Shown here: in pieces, positions 1 through 23,600 of the stretch | How the letters are laid out: each line of letters begins with the position of its first letter | Position numbering within the stretch: position 1 is the stretch's first letter | From: Dendrophyllia cribrosa | Taxonomy: Eukaryota; Cnidaria; Anthozoa; Scleractinia; Dendrophylliidae | DNA length: 64,000 nucleotides | NCBI GenBank assembly: GCA_024195265.1 | Contig: JAJLRJ010000010.1 | Location: forward strand, 2,822,981-2,886,980 | Direction of reading: 5' to 3' | Notes under the pieces: generated by a model | Databases searched by the model: none | What the model saw: the letters and a program-made list of their open reading frames with translations, nothing else | What the model was told of the DNA's origin: nothing | Position numbers and translations under genes: made by a program

Positions 1-2049
1 ATTTAACTTACGCATGTTTCAATTCCCTTACAATCCACTCTACTCGTGTAGTCTTCTGTTGTTGGGTTAACCTAGAAATAAACATGAAAAATAAGCCCTT
101 CTGAAAGTGTGCTGGCAGCTGGTTATTTTGCAGCATACATGTATACCGCATTATATGAACGACATCTGATTTGATTCAGAATGGCTGATTTAATTTGGAC
201 CGACTCAGCAGTTTTTCCCACCTGGCTTGATCAGCCAGGAATAATGGCTATGGACCCAGGCTTTGATTCAGATGCCAAACATCACATGAGCCAAATCAAA
301 ATAATATTACATAGTTACCGGTATAAATTGTTAAAATTTTGTGTACTAAATGTAATTAACATATGATTATAAAATGCATTTCACTGGCCCAAATCCACAA
401 TTTTTTCCCTATAAAATTTAATTTCGGCTGAATTTTTACATGTAGCTCGCTGTCTGAATCAGTTCAGCTGGGTTTATAATATATTACATACATACATAAA
501 ACTTTATTTCATCTCGAATTTCAGAGTAGCCAAAAATAGGCTAGTATCTCCAACTTAGGTTGTCCTTAGGTTTGACTCGTGTAAAATATGGCATCTGAAA
601 TAGGCCTTATTGATGTGCAGCTCAGTTCATACACCTACCCATCAAAACTTTGCAGTTTTTCCAGTGGTTTTCCAGTAAGACCTGGGAAAAAAGTAAAGGT
701 GACTTTTAGTATGGCATTTTCACTTGGTCAAACTGTATTTCCATTTCCTTGTCTTACCAGTAATTATGAATGATATTCAGACAAAGCAATCACAAAATGA
801 AAATAGTTTCATATATGAGCTATATATAGGTATGTGCCACTGTGAAGGGTATGGTTTTCAGGCAGTTTAGTCTGGGATAGGGTATAGTAACCAGAGATTA
901 AATTGGTCTAGAATTGGGTATCATTTCCCGTGAAACTGATCAGTTGCGTGAAGAATTTAGTCTAGACAAGGTTTACTGACTGACTGACTGACTTTACTAT
1001 ATGGAACACATTTTTACTACTGATGAAGGCAGCATTGCCGAAACGTCTAGTTTCATTTTTAACACTTTTTCACGTAACTACAATTAACGCTGCGCAGGAT
1101 ACATATTTATTTAAGGTTTACTGACTCACTGGCAAATAGCATTTAAAAATCGGTACGCTGGACAGTATGGTATTTTTACTGACCCCTGTTAACTTACAAC
1201 AAAGAAAGCTTCATAAACAAATGAGTTTTTGGAAAATAGCGAATCTGGAATAGGTCTACATGTAGGATAGGGTAGAGTTTTTCGGTGTTTAGTCTAGAAT
1301 AGGGTTGCAAAATGCAGCTAAAATGGTCTATTATAGGTTAAGTACACTTACTTTCAAGAAGTACTTTCATGTTATATCCCTTCAACAAATCCGTTAGGAT
1401 GTTATGCATAAAATGACCTGATGGCGTCAGCCTTAGATTCACCCAGGCAGTGAAACCATTGATCCTGGTCCGTAAAGACATGGCAACTCTTGGCAGATGG
1501 AGGATGAAGTTCTCCCTTGTCTATTAGCAAGGAAGATGTTCAGCAAGCTACTTAGCTGAAAATCTTATGAATTTGATTTACTGAGGCGACAAAGCTATGA
1601 AGACAGCATCTGTTTGTTATGTACTCTCCATGCATGAATAAATCACACAGCACCATTTAAAGCAAACATCTTGCAAAGTTCTGTGGAAAATATTCTTCAT
1701 ACAACTTGTCTTGCAAACCTTTCTCTTGAATTGTTTTATCTTTACGGCCTTGAAGAATAAATATCGAAATTAATGCAAGGTTTATGCCTTTTAGCAACAA
1801 CACAGACGTCTCTTGTCGCTCCAACAAGTCAAATCAACCTTTCTCATGTATTATTTTGAAGATCTTCAAGAAGAAAGTCACAAAATTAATGCGAGCTTTC
1901 GGCTCTTGGCAACAAACACAGACGTCAACAAACTCCAAACTACGTCCAAAAATGCTTTGTCTGGAACTAAACTTTGCTTGAATGAATACAAAAGGACGAT
2001 CCTTTGATTTCACTACATCTACAGTTTAGCAGTTTCACCACAAAAGCAT
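1..2049. other. Intergenic, no supported gene
   Basis: No coding exon is supported here. Short open frames exist (for example near 588-773) but none matches a recognisable family. The stretch holds a TGAC microsatellite (about 978-994) and a hammerhead-like motif at 1020-1047, described separately. Confidence 0.5.
1020..1047 (+). ncRNA. Hammerhead-ribozyme-like core, probable Penelope-type element remnant
   Basis: The order CTGATGA (1020-1026), a GGC/GCC stem with loop AGCATT, then GAAAC and GTC matches the catalytic core order of a hammerhead ribozyme: CUGANGA, stem II, GAAA, cleavage triplet. An extra A lies between CTGATGA and stem II, so it may be a decayed or non-functional copy. Related motifs occur on the minus strand near 20371-20399 and in degenerate form near 42642. 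Hammerhead motifs are known in Penelope-like retroelements; that link is inference here. Confidence 0.45.
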
Positions 2050-13687
<11,638 letters not shown>

Positions 13688-14936
13688 TTCAATTTAGGAT
13701 CATAAAATGCCCGGATTTTTGTATGATGGAAACTGAAGCCCCATTCACACCAACGGTCAAACATGTTTAGATGTTGTTTAGTTTACTGAACTACGTTTAT
13801 AGCTTCTATCTTGAACGTTTCTAAATTTATGACTCAAACTACCTGGAATGGTAAAAAAGTCACCAAAATTTGTTTTAGTAAATATTTCACTTCAAATATT
13901 ACTGGAGGTTAGTAGATATTTTTCTAAACCTTTTTTTAAGCTAAACAACATATAAACATGTTTAAGCGTTGGTGTGAACGAGGTTTAAGCTATTTTCTAG
14001 TTAGGAATTATCAGTTAGAACTGTTTTCTAATTATTATAAATCATATCTAACCATTCACGGCAAAAGTAGTTGTTCAAAGTCTGAAAGAACCGGCAGTCA
14101 GAAGTCGAGGCAAAACTATGTTACAGGTGTGAACCGATGCCAAGCACGGGAAAACATGCATCCGTGGCCCGTGAACGGGCTCCTTAATAAAAGGATTAGC
14201 GTTAATAAAAGCAGACTGGGAAGCGGGGCGAAGGAAGGGAAAAAGTGATCCCACTAGGGAACCTGTTCACAGGCTTAGGGAACCTGTTCACAGGCACTGA
14301 CGCTTCCAAGCGTCAGGCGCGGCAAAACAAGCAACCGATGCTCAACGTGAAAAAAAAAATACATGCCGAACCGGTGCCAAGCGCAAAAAAGAAACATGCA
14401 ACCGGTGTGAAGCGCGGGAAAAAATGCAACTGGTGCCAAGTGCGGGAAAACCCGCGGCGACAGGTGCAAAGCGCGGGAAAACATGTAATTGGTGCCAAGC
14501 GTCCACCGATCCGCGATTGGTTTTAACATTGTTCCTGATTCGCTGAAAAAAAACTTTTGCTTGCCCTGATTGGCTGGAAATGATTGCAGAGTTTTTGAAA
14601 CGTAATGTTCATCATTCACCAACCGCGATGCGAAAGCAACGACAACTTCTACGGTAATCAAGAAAACGCTTATCCCAATTCATGGCTTTTTACACCAGTT
14701 GACAATATTTAGTGGCATGCATACTAGTTTTTATGTTACTCAACGTAATGGGATTATTTAAAAGCTGTTAAGGAACGATTTTCTTTTTCTTCAAAGGGGT
14801 CTTCAAAAGCAACATCGTTATATATATTTTTTGTAACAGCAAAACATGTACACAAGTGTATACCTCGTCTTTTCAGTCATAGCGTACACTATGTAATCAA
14901 TAAGTGGGGTTAGACTAGAACGTTAGAGTTAGCCTC

Positions 14937-15119
14937 CGAGCAGTCTCTCTTTCCAAGCTTAGTCCTTCGAGCAAGAAACGAAAAGAAAACATCGGCGAGC
15001 GGAAAATGGGCGCGCGAAAACTGGGGGCGACTTTTCCAGTTTTCGTGCGGCCATTTTCCGCTGGCATTTTTTTTCGTTTCTTGCTCCACGGACTAAGCTT
15101 GGAAAGAGGAACTGCTCCG
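14937..15119. mobile_element. Fold-back element
   Basis: Inverted arms contain tttccaagcttagtcc, gagcaagaaacgaaaa and gcggaaaatgg on the left and their complements on the right (15040-15119). About 183 bp, no ORF. Confidence 0.7.
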
Positions 15120-15341
15120 TTGTCGAACTTTAAGTAGGTTTGTTTCTCGTTTATTGAAATAATCAAACAAACAAATGTAAGTGGTGAAGGTGAAACTAGA
15201 ATAAATCTGAACCCAACCCAGCTTCCTTAGAGTGCGTTTCACATGGTCAGAAGTTGTTTTTCTTTCCCGTTTTTCAGGATGATCAAAGAAATAAACGCTT
15301 TCCAATACATATCGGTTGTAATATAGCGGCTTTTAATTGCA

Positions 15342-15629
15342 TAAAGCGGTTTTCAATTGAGTGTCGTAAAACCAAAACCAAAGTAATTACTCTGACCAAT
15401 CACAACAGACACAAACAATCCAATAAACCAGTCAGAACTCGAAGCAAATACATGCAGTCGGCGCCAAGCGCGGGAAAACGCATGCGAGCAAGTCACGATT
15501 GGTTTTGGTTTTATATCTGATTGGTTGAGAAAGTGGCGCGAGATGTTTTTAGCCAATCACAAAGCGTAGCAATGCAAAACCAAAGCGATCGCTAAGTTAC
15601 TTTCGACACTCAATTGATAACCGCTCTAT
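15342..15629 (+). mobile_element. CCAAT-rich MITE, family A, copy 3
   Basis: Near-complete copy: starts taaagcggttttcaattgag and ends with the complementary cactcaattgataaccgctc. Contains the shared CCAAT blocks and ccaagcgcgggaaaac. Confidence 0.85.
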
Positions 15630-16263
15630 AAACGTATTAACCATACATGAACGATATGATCGAATGATTATGTGGGAAGTTAAAAAACTGCTTCTGCTCT
15701 CTGAAAAAAAAATGCACATTATTATAACATACTCAAAATCATCATCTCAAAATCTTTTAGGAAGGAGTATATGTTAAATATCAATACATGAATGTGGAAA
15801 GTTGTTTCGTTCATTTACATCGTTCGCAGAATTCCATTGTGTCGTATCATTGAGAGTTTATGATTTTTACCGACAACGTTTGTTAGAAATTATTCTACCC
15901 TTCCCCACTTCCCACTCCCCCTCTCCCAATAAAGTTATCCCCCCTCCTCCAGTTAAGTTATCCTACCCGTCCCCATGGCCTTCCCCCTTCCCTAATCCCG
16001 AGCCCGAGAGCTTGTTGGCAGGCTAATTAAACTTGTAAGTAGCTTAGGGTCCTCAGGACGAGAATGATTCACTAAACCAAAAATGATGGTTAAATTGAGA
16101 AGTTACTAAGGAAAAGGCTCTTTTATTTGATGGTTCGACAGCTAACACACGCCGATATTTTACCCATCGATCCTACTTCTGTTTCAATGCATTTTAACCA
16201 ACCTGGCCACTCTGTCAACGACGTCCTCATTCCCTTGGAACTCATCCACAGCAACCGCGACTC

Positions 16264-16345
16264 TAGCCTGCGAATACAGCCGCCTCTCATCGCTCCCGGC
16301 GGCCAGGGACTGGGAGCGATGGGAGGCGGCTGTATTCGCAGGCTA
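16264..16345. repeat. Perfect-stem hairpin
   Basis: Arms of about 34 bp, starting tagcctgcgaatacagccgc and ending with its complement, surround a 14-bp loop. A related fragment (gcgaatacagtcgcctctcg) occurs near 50744. Confidence 0.8.
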
Positions 16346-16931
16346 CCGCGCGACTTAAGTCAGAAAGGCACGCAAGGCCCATCTTGTAGATAAAGCGATG
16401 ACAGTCTTGATCCTCGCGGTATAAATAGACGTGATAAACTTGATTAGTGACATTTAGCTTCTTTCTTACCAATCATTTTCTGTTATTCTGTTATGTCATA
16501 TTTCAAAAGTTTTATATGTAACAGTCCTTTTATATCTGTATTCATATTTTTGTTTTTAGCCCCCGTAGAAGGTATTATATTGGGCAAATATATTCAACTG
16601 TTTTTTTTTTTTTATTTCACTTGTGTCTATCTCTTCCCCTTGCCGTAAGGATCAGTTTTCCGTTTTTCCCTATACTATTTTACCCAATGCTCGCATTTTT
16701 TCTCGCATTTTACAACGAAACTCATGAAATAGCCGTTATCTGTCAAACCATCATACGCATGTATTCTTCGGAGTACGAAAATACTTGAGTGAACTTTAAG
16801 TTTTCGGTTGACGCATTTTTAACGTTTCCTATTCCGACTATAGGCTTCTTCTGCTAAGATTGTGTGAAAAAAGGATCAGATTCTATAAAAGAAATTGTAA
16901 CCAGAAATGTTTAGTATAAACTGACTTGATA

Positions 16932-17287
16932 AGGGCCTGGCTTAACTATAGGAAACTTTGCAAATGTTTGCCAGCCGTACCAGCGCGAGAAACATTTGTT
17001 GCGGACCGAAATCCTGCTTTACGGGCGCAAGGAAACGATATTGAATCAAGTCAAAAACATTCTTGCTTCTCGGACGCAAATTTCAATGTGTCCGCAGGGC
17101 CGTAGCCAGAAAAAAATAAGGACTGAGGCAATATCCATGGTTAAATTCCCCGCCTAGCTATTTAGTGTCTTTAGGATGACTACGTTTAAACAAAACACTG
17201 GGATCATGACTGAGGCAAGTGCCTCGGTTTGCCTAATACTGGCTACGGCCCTGGTCCGAAATGTATGTATCCCAGTTTAGCAACATC
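16932..17287. mobile_element. Family D MITE interrupted by a younger element
   Basis: Left part starts gggcctggcttaac and carries cattcttgcttctcgg; the right part resumes with tggtccgaaatg and ends cccagtttagc. The 157-bp element at 17096-17252 lies between. Confidence 0.55.
17096..17252. mobile_element. Short TIR element nested in family D
   Basis: Perfect 14-bp terminal inverted repeats, agggccgtagccag and ctggctacggccct, bound 157 bp. Related to the element at 4381-4538. Confidence 0.8.
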
Positions 17288-17760
17288 AACAATATTTCAT
17301 AGCCCTTCGTCAGAGCGTTGTTGTATTGTAGTTGTATTTCGATTTTGAACTCATCGGTGTTGACTAGGCATGCCAAAACATAATATCCCGTTTTCTATTC
17401 TTAAAGAGAAAATATTTTTGAGCTCATTTCATAAGATTTATTATGGGATATTACCATATAAACACATTTCAGTTTTTTTCCTTTTCTATATCTATTTTTG
17501 GCTCTGATGTGTTTCCGTTTTAAAAGCTTTACGCAGCAAATATAAAATCATACTGCCGCAAAAAATAGCAACTGCTGATTCATTCGAGGCTCTGTGTTTT
17601 TGAAAACAAAGAATTGAATCTGCGCTCAAAGTTAGTTCAGTTAAAATGTCTTTTGAAAGAACTTGCCATTTATAGAAAGAGTAGACTGTGGTGGACTGGG
17701 TTCCATAGACAACACCTTCCTTACCCTTCCCCGCTAAAGAAAATTTTTCACAAAAACAAT

Positions 17761-18759
17761 ATGGCGACAAGTAGTAGCAATCGTTCTGCTATCGAAGATT
17801 CCTTTGAAGTTCTTCGCGTCACAGCTTTGGAAGACAATGATTATTCCCGATGGATGGAAAATTTACCGAATGAGAAACAACTGTGCCCTTTGAAAGATTT
17901 AGTGATACCTGGATCGCATGATTCGGGGACATTTTTTCTCGATCAAGAAATGGAGATTGGTCCTGATGAATCGTCTACGATTCAAATGTTGGGAAGCATT
18001 TTTGGTAAAGTAGCGAAGTCTGTTGTCTACAGCTGGTCGGTAACGCAGTCTATGACTATCTACGAGCAGCTTTTGTCAGGAATCCGCTATTTGGATCTGC
18101 GAGTTGCGTACAGAGCCGAGGAGAAGGACATTCGAATCTTGCATGGTCTTTACGGGTGGACAATTGATCAAGTTTTAGATGAAGTCAATAGGTTTGTTGC
18201 GAATTATCCCAAAGAAATTGTCATCCTGGATTTTAATCACTTTTACAACATGGACCCAGCAGCGCATGAAAGGCTAGCAGATACACTGCTCGCTTCATTC
18301 AGTGAAATATTTCGCGCTCCTGGGAAAGACGGGCCAAATGTAACTCTACAGGAGATGTGGGGCAATGAAGAAAAAGTTATTATTTTGTATCACGATTATG
18401 CCGTGGTCGATGCATACCCTTGCTTCTGGCCTCCCCATTTAATCTGCTCTCCTTGGCCGAACACAGCGGATAGAAAACTTTTAATGGAATTTCTTAGCAA
18501 ACAATGCGCCGTGACCTCTTTTTCTGAAGATTCCTTTCAAGTGATGCAAGCTGTTCTCACACCACAAACATCAACGGTACTTCAAAACATGACCAGCACT
18601 TTAAAAGATGTGTGTGCAATGAAGTGTAACTGTCACTTCACTGGGTGGCTTAAGGCGCTGTGCGGCACCAAGTGTCACAAATTTAATATCATTATTGCAG
18701 ACTTTGTTGAGTTTGGAGACTTCATTCCAACTGTCATAAGTTTTAATTATTTTTTCTAA
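17761..18759 (+). CDS. PI-PLC X-domain-containing protein (PLCXD-like), intronless
   Basis: A 332-residue protein made essentially of one phosphatidylinositol-specific phospholipase C X domain, as in the animal PLCXD family (PLCXD3 is about 320 residues). The two catalytic histidines are visible: H53 in PGSHDSG and H128 in ILHGLYGW. SGIRYLDLRV (about 106-115) supplies the usual acidic/basic pair. There is no Y, PH or C2 domain, no signal peptide and no clear membrane segment, so it is probably cytosolic. I chose ATG 17761 (MATSSSN); an in-frame extension to 17614 would need a TTG start. The reading frame is uninterrupted and the C terminus has the expected ADFVEFGDFIPTVISFN, so it looks intact. 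AATAAA lies 170 bp downstream. A retrocopy origin is possible, since the gene lacks introns while most neighbours have them. Confidence 0.9.
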   Translation: MATSSSNRSAIEDSFEVLRVTALEDNDYSRWMENLPNEKQLCPLKDLVIPGSHDSGTFFLDQEMEIGPDESSTIQMLGSIFGKVAKSVVYSWSVTQSMTIYEQLLSGIRYLDLRVAYRAEEKDIRILHGLYGWTIDQVLDEVNRFVANYPKEIVILDFNHFYNMDPAAHERLADTLLASFSEIFRAPGKDGPNVTLQEMWGNEEKVIILYHDYAVVDAYPCFWPPHLICSPWPNTADRKLLMEFLSKQCAVTSFSEDSFQVMQAVLTPQTSTVLQNMTSTLKDVCAMKCNCHFTGWLKALCGTKCHKFNIIIADFVEFGDFIPTVISFNYFF

Positions 18760-18928
18760 GATTTCTACAACCATGGGATAATTTTTGTTTATGGCCAGGG
18801 ACCCCTTTCTCGGAAGTCCCGATAACTTTTTGGGCCTTGACCTATGGAATGGTGATGTAGTTTTTTAGCCCGCAAACCAGCCCGACTTTCTTTGTGAACT
18901 TAGAATTAATTTTTTCTTTATGTTAAGA

Positions 18929-18934
18929 AATAAA
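18929..18934 (+). terminator. Polyadenylation signal for the PLCXD-like gene
   Basis: Canonical AATAAA 170 bp after the stop codon, inside a T/A-rich stretch. Confidence 0.6.
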
Positions 18935-18998
18935 AAGTTAATATTCATTGTAATCATCTGGATCCAAAAAAGGGGAGTGGAAGAGGAGAGTGATAAGG

Positions 18999-19320
18999 CC
19001 CAGGGGGGGGGGACTCCCATATAAAAATGACGGGGGTGCTCGTCGGAAATTTTCGAAAAACACCCTAAAAGGTACCATAATCTCGTTTAAAGGGCGTGGC
19101 TCAAAATAATTTTTACCCCTAAGAGGTACCAATTCTAAAACAACACATGTCATATTCTGTCATATTTTTTCAGCTCATACCCTAACGGGTACCACGATAA
19201 TTCTAGTGGTGGTCATTTTAGATTTTAGTACCCTAAGCGGTACCAATCTCCAAATTTTGACCCCTAAAAGGTACGACGAGCACCCCCGTCATTTTTATAT
19301 GGGAGTCCCCCCCCCCTGGG
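18999..19320. mobile_element. TIR element with G/C-homopolymer ends (family M)
   Basis: Begins cccagggggggggactccc and ends with the complementary sequence. Inverted ends continue through atataaaaatgacggggg and gtgctcgtcg. The 8-bp tgataagg flanks both sides, a clear target duplication and typical in length for hAT. The interior repeats accctaa(g/a)gggtacc-like motifs. A 26-nt poly(G) plus matching interior at 54697-54860 is a truncated relative. Confidence 0.85.
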
Positions 19321-20370
19321 TGATAAGGCGCAGCTCCCTCCCCTGGATCATCCAATGATCTGGTTGTTAAGCCAGGAAGGTTTGGTATTTTCACTTCAAA
19401 TGTGAAAATGAAGTAGAAAGTCCAGTTGTACAATTTTGCAACCTGCTTGTTGTTATTACTAGCAAAAATCTGCAACCATAGTGATGCAAGTGCAAGTACT
19501 TGCCCAAAAACTCCCCATATTCTTTTTTGAGAGGTTTTGCTTTTTGTCAGTTATTGAAAAGGTAAAAGTGAGATTTAACTTAATAGACTAAAACATGATG
19601 CTTTTAATGAGGAACGTTCTCATAATTCAGTTGTCTTTGTAAATAGGAAATAAAATTCCATGAATTATCTAATTGAACATGGACTTTGTTACAGTCAACT
19701 CAACATTGTACACCTCACAATGGCTAATGAACCTGTGCATATACAGCCCTGTCAAAGTTTTGCCGTCAACAGTCAATTACTTGCTGTCTACTTCACACTG
19801 GAGTTCACAAATCATGACTAATAACAAAATACTTCTCTAGCCCCCACTGCCTACTACTTTTATTACCCTGCCTACCACTACAAAACATTCTGACAAGGCT
19901 GTATTAGCTGATTTTTATGGGTTATAAATATGCTAGAGGTTATTATGAAATAGAACATTCGCACATCAACCATTGCTGTCAGCAACAGACTGCAGAGAAC
20001 TCATTTCTTTCCTGGGAGTGAAAATAGAAGCACATGAAAGATGGCTCGAGCAAGCTCTCTTGAAGTGGGGGGTGGGGGGAGGAAGCTTGCTCATGGGCTA
20101 TGGCTTTTGGGGACAGAGTATTTTACTTCTTTAAGGGGGTTTAAAGGAGAGGGTTGTGCTGCTACTTTCAACCCCCTCGCCCCCCCCCCCCCCCCCCCCC
20201 CCCACCCCCCGCTAAAAATAAAAACAAAGTTCAAAGCAGAAGAAAGATGCCTGAAATGTGCAAATGTTTTCAGACAGAAAATTTATTCATGGATTTTAGC
20301 CGCTACATAAAATGTCCAAGTAAATTGAATGACTTAAATTAGTGACTGATTCTAAAGTCATTTAGAACAC

Positions 20371-20399
20371 AAACGTTTCGGGCTGAGCCTTTCTTCAGT
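20371..20399 (-). ncRNA. Second hammerhead-like core motif
   Basis: Read on the minus strand, CTGAAGA is followed by a GGCTCAGCC stem-loop and CGAAACGTTT. Position 7 of the hammerhead core is variable, so CTGAAGA is compatible. It lies about 240 bp upstream of the ATPase-RING start codon. Probably another retroelement remnant. Confidence 0.4.
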
Positions 20400-20636
20400 G
20401 TGATTTAAAAATGTTTGCCACGACATTCAAAAACACTTCAAAGTGAGCGCGTGCTGAAAAACATTTTTGTTTGTCTCCGTAGACTGATTTGCCTGATTTA
20501 GAAATGATGTCATCGATCTCAGGCTTTTCAAGGTAACTGATGAACGAGAGGCCTTGGGGCGAGATGACTGTCTGTTGTCCCAGCATGCAACGCAAGCTTG
20601 AATCTCGAAAGAAAAATAATTTTAGCCGGGTCAGCG

Positions 20637-23600
20637 ATGAATATGGCTGCGTCTTTAACTCAGGAAAAGCCCGCTATTAGTCTTAGTCTTACTGCTCAAT
20701 ATGCACCTTCATGGAAGACATGGGAAGGAATTCGTGAACTTGTACAAAACTGGCACGATGGAGTGTTTTCGTCGCTCGAAAAACTACAGCACGATTGTAC
20801 AGCATGCAACTTGCCGAGGTCCAGAGTGAATTTCCTCTCCTGTAAACAGGGAGATTCGCTGGTGTATAAAGCAGTTTTGACGACAGGAAATTATTTTTCG
20901 GATGAAGGGAAAATTGAACAAGACAACGGTTTAGACGATCGTCCATCTGTTTCGATAGATCTTCGTAGAAACTTCGAAGATCACGAGCATTGTGATCAGG
21001 AACGAAACGCGGAACTGGGAAAAATAGTTTACTCTCCATCTGGAAAAAAACTCACCCTCATAAACTACAACACAGAGCTTATGAGAAAGGTGTTGCTTCT
21101 AGGATTTTCGAAAAAAGCTTCTAACAAGGAAGTGATTGGCCAGTTTGGTGAAGGACTTAAAGTTGGCGCTCTTGCATTAGTCAGGGAAGGAAGGGTTGTT
21201 TCCTTGGAAACGAGTAGGGATCGGTGGAAGTTTGGTTTGTCATATGATAGTACATTTAAGGAGGAGGTTCTGACTGTGTTCGTTAATGATCGGAGGAAGG
21301 CAAGTGATGAAGATGATGATGGTGATGTTGCCGCCCTCGGTCATCTTGGTCAGAGAAACACTTTCGTAACTGTCTTTCCCCTTATTCTTGAAGACTGGGA
21401 AGTTTATCTGAAGCGGTTTTCTTTTCCTTTGTCCACCCTCTGACTGTGTCAAGTCAGAGATTGGTACTTTGCTCATCGGCGATCTTTACAAAGGTCAACT
21501 CTATGTCAAAGGTGTCTGGGTGTCAGATCTTTCAAAGGATGGCCTAGCCTCAGGAGTCGACTTTGCTCATCTCAAGATTGACAGGGATCGAAGAGCTGTT
21601 GTTCATCTCAGTGATATAGATCATCAAGTTAGTAGTATGTGGGTGCATGCAATCGAGCAAAGACCAGACTTGATTTCATACTACTACAAGCTTTTAGAAG
21701 AGAACAATACATCAGACGTGCGTCATGCAAACTTCTACCTCACTGATGAGTCGGCATTCCTTGTAGCTCAGCAGTTCTTTGCTATTCATGGACGCATGAC
21801 ATATCCTGTCTCAAACACAGTTTCTACTGAGTTGCTTGATGAGATCAAACGAGAAATTCATCAAAAATTAGTTTTGTGTAATGAGGCTTTAATTGACATA
21901 TTGTATAAGTCCGGAGCATTGGAACCTCTGGATTCCATTTTGTCAAGAACATCGACAAAGAAGACTGCTCTTGTTCCGTATGCAGACCTGACTCAAGATG
22001 AAGTCTATATCCTCAAGCATGTTGAAAAGCTTGTACAGATATGCTGTCCAGAGTTTAGCATGGTAGTCATGGATGTTTCTGAATCTACAGGAACTGGTGT
22101 TATTTTGAAGGAGTTTGGTCATTTTGAGATTCCAAGAGGTTTATTAAGAGAGGCAGTTGAACATTATGGTGGAGAAAGCTGTACAGAAAATGATCGCAGG
22201 TGCCTTTGTAGCGAAGCTTTCATCGCAGCGAGGATTTTAACCCTTCAACCCAATACTAATGAACTAGTGCAAGGTGGGTTGAATTTGTGTACCATGTTCT
22301 CAGGATTCACCCTGTTCTGGAACTCTAATGCTGTGTTCACATCGCCTCCGAAACATGTTTTATATAACATGTTTGCAACTTTATTGTCAAAACATGTTTC
22401 TGCATGCCTGCTTCTATAGTTTATGCTGTTTTACAAAACAGTGCTAAATCCAAATCTCAAGGCTGTTATCAAGCTTCATGAAATAGCCAGCTCCAAAAGA
22501 AACATAATTGGTCATAAAATAAGGAAAAACTGCCATGCCTGAACATTGTCTTTAAGACATTTTTTAACTTTAAGTAGCTGGTCATGTTTACTGTAGTTGG
22601 CAGCCGTAATAGCTGGTTTCCAGCCACAAAATGACAGTCATGATTATTATTAAACTGAAGGTTTGTTTTTTCCCTCAGCTGGAAAAACCTCTCATTGCAA
22701 CAATGACAGGATAGTGAAGCTAGTGGCATCTTTGTCAACGCAAGTCTGCAAACAAAACCCTCCATTTTGTAACAATTTGCATGAAGGACAATCTTGTATA
22801 GGAAACATATTGGACCATTCATTGCTCAGAGACAAGGAAATGATATTGCAGGTTAGTTTGTGAAGGTTACATGTAACTGCACCAGAAATCATTGCCCCCC
22901 CCCCCCCCCCCCCCTTTCCCAAAAGTATTATGTAACTATAAACTTAAGGCACCTTTACAGGACAAAGTTAAGTTGGCAAACTCAAATAATTATGTATTGT
23001 TGTGTGTGAATACAGCATCAACAGCTAGTTGGCAAACTTTTGGTAACAAATAGACCTTGTTTCTAATTTCTCCAACTTTTTTGAGTTGGTAAACTCACAT
23101 TTGACATGTGAATATTTGTTACGACTTTGGGTTTTGTAATCTCATTTTCCAAAGTCTTCTGTCTTCCTTCCTTGAAAAAGGAGGACTCGGCGAACAAGGT
23201 TGAGATGTGTGGAAGTTTTTTGTGTGAAGACATGTGACTGCCAACTTTTTGGAGTTTACTAACATGTTTTCCAACTTTATTTTATCATGCAGGTGCCTAC
23301 ATTGTAATGTTGACTACTTTTTGACATTAAAGCATTTTACAAATTATCACATTTTAATATTGTCTTTCAGAAAGAAAAAGATCTCCTGAGTGAAAAAATC
23401 CTAGAAAAAGACAAAACACATGCCAAAGAACTACTGAAACTTCAATCCAAAATTTCATCTCTGGAAAAAGAGCTAGACAGTCAACAAGTGAATCTTGTAA
23501 ATGTGGAGGAAGAAATTAGTGAAAGGTGGAAGATTTCAATTCAAAGGATGCACCAAGAAATGGCTGAGCTCTCCAACACAATCACTGACCTAAAAAGAGA

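Larger units (their letters stand above)
13688..17760. other. Intergenic between GSR and the PLC-like gene
   Basis: No coding region is supported. The first canonical AATAAA after the GSR stop is at 14186-14191. Repetitive gcgggaaaa(c)atg blocks lie at 14130-14530. The stretch also holds a fold-back element (14937-15119), a family A MITE (15342-15629), a hairpin (16264-16345) and a nested D/E element pair (16932-17287). Confidence 0.6.
18760..20636. other. Intergenic between the PLCXD-like and ATPase-RING genes
   Basis: Holds the family M element, a poly(C) run at 20180-20203 and a hammerhead-like motif just before the next gene. No additional coding region is supported; Pro-rich frames across the C run are artefacts. 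Confidence 0.6.

Noticed and set aside
588..773. 61-codon open frame before GSR
   Set aside because: Has an ATG but no recognisable family, no splice or poly(A) context; too short to support alone.
17614..17760. N-terminal extension of the PLCXD-like protein
   Set aside because: It requires a TTG start; the ATG at 17761 gives the family length.
21441..21443. True stop codon ending a short ATPase-only protein
   Set aside because: The adjacent frame continues the same domain, and total length and splice phases fit only if one T is surplus; a single-base indel explains it better.
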